A stretch of 64,000 bases of DNA from Pholiota molesta (taxonomy: Eukaryota; Basidiomycota; Agaricomycetes; Agaricales; Strophariaceae). Shown in pieces: positions 60,862-64,000 of the stretch. The notes under the pieces are model-generated. The model worked only from the letters and a program-made list of their open reading frames with translations, did not search any database and was not told the origin of the DNA. The translations under genes and the position numbers were made by a program. The DNA is taken from contig JACGCK010000026.1 of the NCBI GenBank assembly GCA_014925825.1, positions 62,001-126,000 of the forward strand, written 5' to 3'. Numbering within the stretch: the stretch's first letter is position 1; the number at the start of each line of letters is the position of its first letter.

Positions 60862-62691
60862 ATGTCAAGCGGAAATACAGAGAAGATTATAAAGTTTCTA
60901 GTGAGCTTGAAGCATCATACAGATCCTGCATTCGCTGGACTGCCTTCCGACGTTATCATACCGTATGTGCCTTTTATTTCTCTTCGATCCACGATCGCTC
61001 TCTAATCATATGGAATTCATATGATGTTGAATGTTTGTCCATTAAGAGTTATGGGTCCAACAGGTGTTGGAAAGAGTACCGTATGTCGATTCCTTCGATC
61101 TACGCGCTTATAAAATAATATTCACACCGATCTTCGTAGTTCATCAACTCCCTTCTAAAATCGGTTGGCGGAACCCAACCGTGTGTGGAAGTTGGACATG
61201 GTCTCCAGTCATGTACATCCCACTTGAAACCCATCGTTATCCCATTTGCTCATGGGGAAAACGGGGAAAACTTGAACGGGTTTACAAATCCAAATGGCCA
61301 CAATGAAGGGCGGCTTGTCCTAGTCGATACTCCCGGATTCGACGATACTTACGAAGACGACGCGGAGATCCTGCGGCGTATCTCTGTCTGGCTCGGGATA
61401 TCGTCAGTGGTTTTTCGATTATCCCTTCAAAGTTCAGGGCAATACGCTGACCTCAACGCTCGTCGCTAGATATGTCGCCGGTATGAAACTGGGCGGCGTA
61501 ATATACCTCCACGACATAACGCAAACCCGCATGCTGGGCACGACGCGCCGAAACCTGACCATGTTTCGCAAGTTGGTCGGTGAGGACGCGCTGAAATGTG
61601 TCTTTCTTGGGACGACGAAGTGGAGATTGGTCGAGCCCGCGGCTGGTGCTAAACGTCAGGAGCAGCTCGAGGCCGTGTTTTGGAAGGATTTGATCGATGC
61701 GGGGGCCCAGGTTTTTAGCGTCCAGGACCAGGACACCCCCGAGAGTAGCGTCCACGACCAAGGCATTCCCCAAGTTAATAGTACCCTTGATCAGGACGCT
61801 CGCGCTCCCGAGGACGGTAGAATTCATACCGAGGTTGTGAGTGTTGACCAGGACGCCCCCGAGGCCGTTAGGGTTCATGATCAGGGAGCCCCCAATGTCA
61901 GTAGCATTCATGACCGGGATTTACCCTTGAAGGCCGTTAGCGTCCATGACCAGAGCACCCCCGAGGTCGTTAGCGTTGACCAGGACGCCCCCGCAGCCGG
62001 TGGCGTTCATGATCAGAGCGCCCAGGATGCCCCCTTGAAGGTCGTTACTAGTAGCGCCCATGACCAGAACACCCCCGAGGTCGTTGGTGTTAACCAGGAC
62101 GCCTCCGAGGCCGCTAGCGTTCATGATCAGAGCGCCCTCAATGCCAGTAGCATTCATGACCAGGATTTACCCTTGAAGGCCGTTGACGTCCATGACCAGG
62201 ACGCCCCCGCGGCCGGTAGCGAAATTCATGATCAGGGCGCCCAGGATGCCCCCTTGAAGATCGTTAGCGCCCATGACCAGAACATACCCGAGGTCGGTAG
62301 TTGCATCCATGAACAGGACGCCCCCGGCTCCCAGGTGGTTAGCGCTAGCATCCATAGCCAGGGCACTTCGACTCCGTCTTCGACTCGAAGCACTCCTCGT
62401 GACATGGTTAACGAAATGCTGATCATCAAGATCACACATTCCAAGACAGAGCTTCTCCTGACTATACAACGTGAACTTGTCATGAAGCGAATGACCATAC
62501 CCCAAACAGAAGCGGGACAAACTTTGAAATATTCGCTCGACCAATTGATTCAACTTGAGAAGCGAAAGGTGAAAAACCTTTCCGACGAAGAATTCGAACA
62601 GGGACGGGAGGAGCTTGACCGACTTTTGAAGGCCGCGAAGGAATTGAAAGTACCGCTGCGAACGCGTATCAAGAGGTTCTTCGGATTCTAA
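60862..62691 (+). CDS. P-loop G-domain GTPase with HDQ tandem-repeat region
   Basis: Exons at about 60862-60962, 61047-61080, 61140-61402 and 61470-62691 splice in frame to 539 residues. The start Met (MSSGNTEKIIKFL) is chosen because it is in frame with the P-loop. The G1/Walker A motif is VMGPTGVGKSTFINSLL, G3/Walker B is LVLVDTPGFDDTYEDD, and a later KCVFLGTTKWRL sits at the G4 position without the usual TKxD aspartate. This is the AIG1/septin-like G-domain type abundant in mushrooms, usually called 50S GTPase or G-domain proteins, of unknown cellular role. After the G domain come about 17 copies of an 11-residue unit (consensus VHDQDAPEVVS), then a basic coiled coil (KITHSKTELLLTIQRELVMK, DQLIQLEKRKVKNLSDEEFE) ending RTRIKRFFGF. 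No frame slip. GTP binding is secure; hydrolysis and function are not. Confidence 0.75.
61722..62370 (+). repeat. 33-bp tandem repeat array coding HDQ units
   Basis: About 17 units of mostly 33 bases encode variants of (S/V)(V/I/A)HDQ(D/G/N/S)xPxxV, some stretched to 13-16 residues by an inserted LPLKAV or QDAPLK. A higher-order period of about five units is visible: the block containing SIHD(R/Q)DLPLKAV recurs at about 61906 and 62146, and QDAPLK(V/I)V recurs at about 62020 and 62242. The repeat is also nearly free of stops on the complementary strand. Confidence 0.88.
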
Positions 62692-62833
62692 GAGACTCTA
62701 GGTCAGTTCCATGTTGTTAATGTTGATATCACAGCACGATCAATCATGATGTAAAAACTTCACTGAACAGGCTCGAAGCAATGGAAATCAGATTCAAGTA
62801 GGAAGAACACAGTTATTGGAGAAAACAAAAAAT

Positions 62834-62861
62834 ACATTCGACATTCGACATTCGACATTCG
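62834..62861. repeat. ACATTCG microsatellite
   Basis: Four tandem copies of the 7-base unit ACATTCG lie in the short gap between the GTPase stop and the glucanase stop. Confidence 0.85.
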
Positions 62862-62952
62862 ATCAAAAAGTGCAGCAGTACCAACACTACAACACAGGGA
62901 CCGCAAAGGAACACAACGAACAAATAAAACAAACAGAAATAGAAAAGGAGAG

Positions 62953-64000
62953 CTATCCAGGCGAAGCAGCCACGAAAGCATTAAAGTTATACGAAGGAGG
63001 ATTCTTAGAAAACCGGAACCCCGGCGGCGTAAAGTCCACGGTTTTCTTCCCATCGCGAGTGACAGACGACGACACGCTGCAGTCGTCTTTCAGCGGCATT
63101 TTGACCTTGTTGGCACCCGCAGGGAGATTGCCGCTGTATTTCGAACCCCCACATGTCATTTCGAAGTGGGCGGGTTTGGAGAGGAGGACGTCTGCCCAGA
63201 GGGTATCTTCGGTCTACGGGACGAGTTATTTTTTGTCAAGAAAGAAGGACGGAACGAAGGAGGCGGAGAGAAAGCGCACCCATTCGTAATTGGCAGGTTT
63301 GCCGACGGGGTCTCCGCTGTTAGCATTTTTGGGGTAGAGTCTGCCCCAGAGGAAGACGCGGTCTTTGTGTATTGGGGGATAGTTTCCGGTCTTGTAGGCT
63401 GCGATGTAGTATTGCGCAAGATCTAGCCATCCTATAGTACGAGGTAGGATATAAACCTAGGATGCGAGATTGGAAAAAATCACATGTAACTCACCCTGGT
63501 GATCAAATCCGTTCACCCAAGACTCGGATTGCGGCTGGGCCCTTCAATAGGGCCGATATAGTGGGATTCACCATAATCGTTCCAGGTGATTATCTGCGCA
63601 AGGTCGATGGAATTGCGATTTTGCTTTAGAAGCTCCCATCGGGAAGCATATAGCCAGGAGTCGGGACGATATATCATGTTCTTGTTGTACGTGGCCTGTG
63701 AATAGTGCTAGAAGATCGCTCGTAAATAATGTATCTAAGAAAAGAGGTTTGAAGCATACAGTGAAGAACCAAGGTGAAACCCCAGCCATATATGTGCGTC
63801 CTTTGAGGTATTTTTGATATTCGACGTCGGTCGAGGAGTTGATGTCGTATTTGCCCATTGGCCACGCTGAGTCCCACTGCGTTATACATTCTGTAAGTTG
63901 ACCTGCGGATACAAGTAGAAAGGGATAGACGAACACTGTAAGCCCCGTCGATCGACCTCATATTCTGCAGCTCGGACGGATTTATGAAGAAAGCAGGTAC
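62953..64000 (-). CDS. Glycoside hydrolase family 71, alpha-1,3-glucanase (mutanase), 3' part
   Basis: A secreted enzyme that hydrolyses alpha-1,3-glucan of fungal cell walls. The N-terminus lies beyond the window. Exons at about 64000-63937, 63890-63760, 63707-63495, 63431-63280 and 63213-62953 read VPAFFINPSELQNMRSIDGA, WDSAWPMGKYDIN, YLKGRTYMAGVSPWFFT, then YNKNMIYRPDSWLYASRWELL, DLAQIITWNDYGESHYIGPIEG, SWVNGFDHQGWLDLAQYYIAAYKTGNYP and DRVFLWGRLYPKN. (Motifs are given in pieces.) WNDYGESHYIGP is the GH71 hallmark. The C-terminal beta-rich region (HFEMTCGGSKYSGNLPAG, DDCSVSSSVTRDGKKTVDFTP) is normal for the family. A frame slip after GPIEG at about 63541 needs one extra G in a GGGCCC run. 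Convergent with the GTPase gene. Confidence 0.87.

Noticed and set aside
49682..64000. A polysaccharide-degradation gene cluster (AA10 plus GH71)
   Set aside because: The two genes are about 12.6 kb apart with three unrelated genes between them, so physical clustering is not supported.

Overview
This window is nuclear DNA from a filamentous basidiomycete fungus, most likely an Agaricomycete (mushroom or wood-decay lineage). The evidence is: genes broken by many 45-80 bp GT-AG introns; a DUF6534 membrane protein gene with micro-exons; an F-box/leucine-rich gene; a P-loop GTPase of the kind expanded in mushrooms; and a GH71 alpha-1,3-glucanase. Genes lie on both strands with no operon logic. 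The DNA alternates between very GC-rich, low-complexity gene blocks (about 0.5-8.7 kb, 38-39.6 kb, 55.1-55.8 kb) and AT-richer gene-poor gaps.

Layout, left to right: 3' end of a Na+/K+-type (IIC) P-type ATPase (+, 1-303); class I glutamine amidotransferase (-, 681-4275) with a 2.3 kb intron; a large disordered GC-rich protein of unknown function (+, 4709-8676); Syn8/syntaxin-8 SNARE (+, 9692-10701); DUF6534 seven-helix-type membrane protein (+, 14158-16227); Dnf-type P4 lipid flippase (+, 18931-24804); Zn2Cys6 transcription factor (+, 25817-28985); F-box protein (+, 30865-32715); hemerythrin-like HHE protein (-, 33178-33951); Old Yellow Enzyme (-, 34499-35929); FHA-RING ubiquitin ligase of the Dma/CHFR type (+, 37759-39625); amino-acid permease (-, 41805-44192); an unrecognised 101-residue protein (-, 46464-46834); AA10-type lytic polysaccharide monooxygenase (+, 49682-50380); ferric/metalloreductase (+, 53334-55825); type II mitochondrial NADH dehydrogenase (-, 57095-59629); G-domain protein with an HDQ repeat region (+, 60862-62691); and the 3' part of GH71 alpha-1,3-glucanase (-, 62953-64000).

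These are mostly independent housekeeping and accessory functions: lipid asymmetry and vesicle fusion (flippase, SNARE), nutrient and metal uptake (permease, ferric reductase, P-type ATPase), redox metabolism (OYE, NADH dehydrogenase, HHE protein) and polysaccharide attack (AA10, GH71).

Two things stand out. First, most coding genes between about 3 and 39 kb carry apparent single-base deletions, often in short G/C runs, that break otherwise well-conserved frames. The six recognised genes between 41.8 and 62.7 kb read cleanly. This looks like a consensus-quality problem more than pseudogenisation, so products in the left part are called from the conserved protein across the breaks. Second, the AA10 LPMO (a family best known from bacteria and viruses), the 11-residue repeat array in the GTPase and the giant GATase intron are the most unusual biological features. 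I did not find a convincing new multi-gene system.
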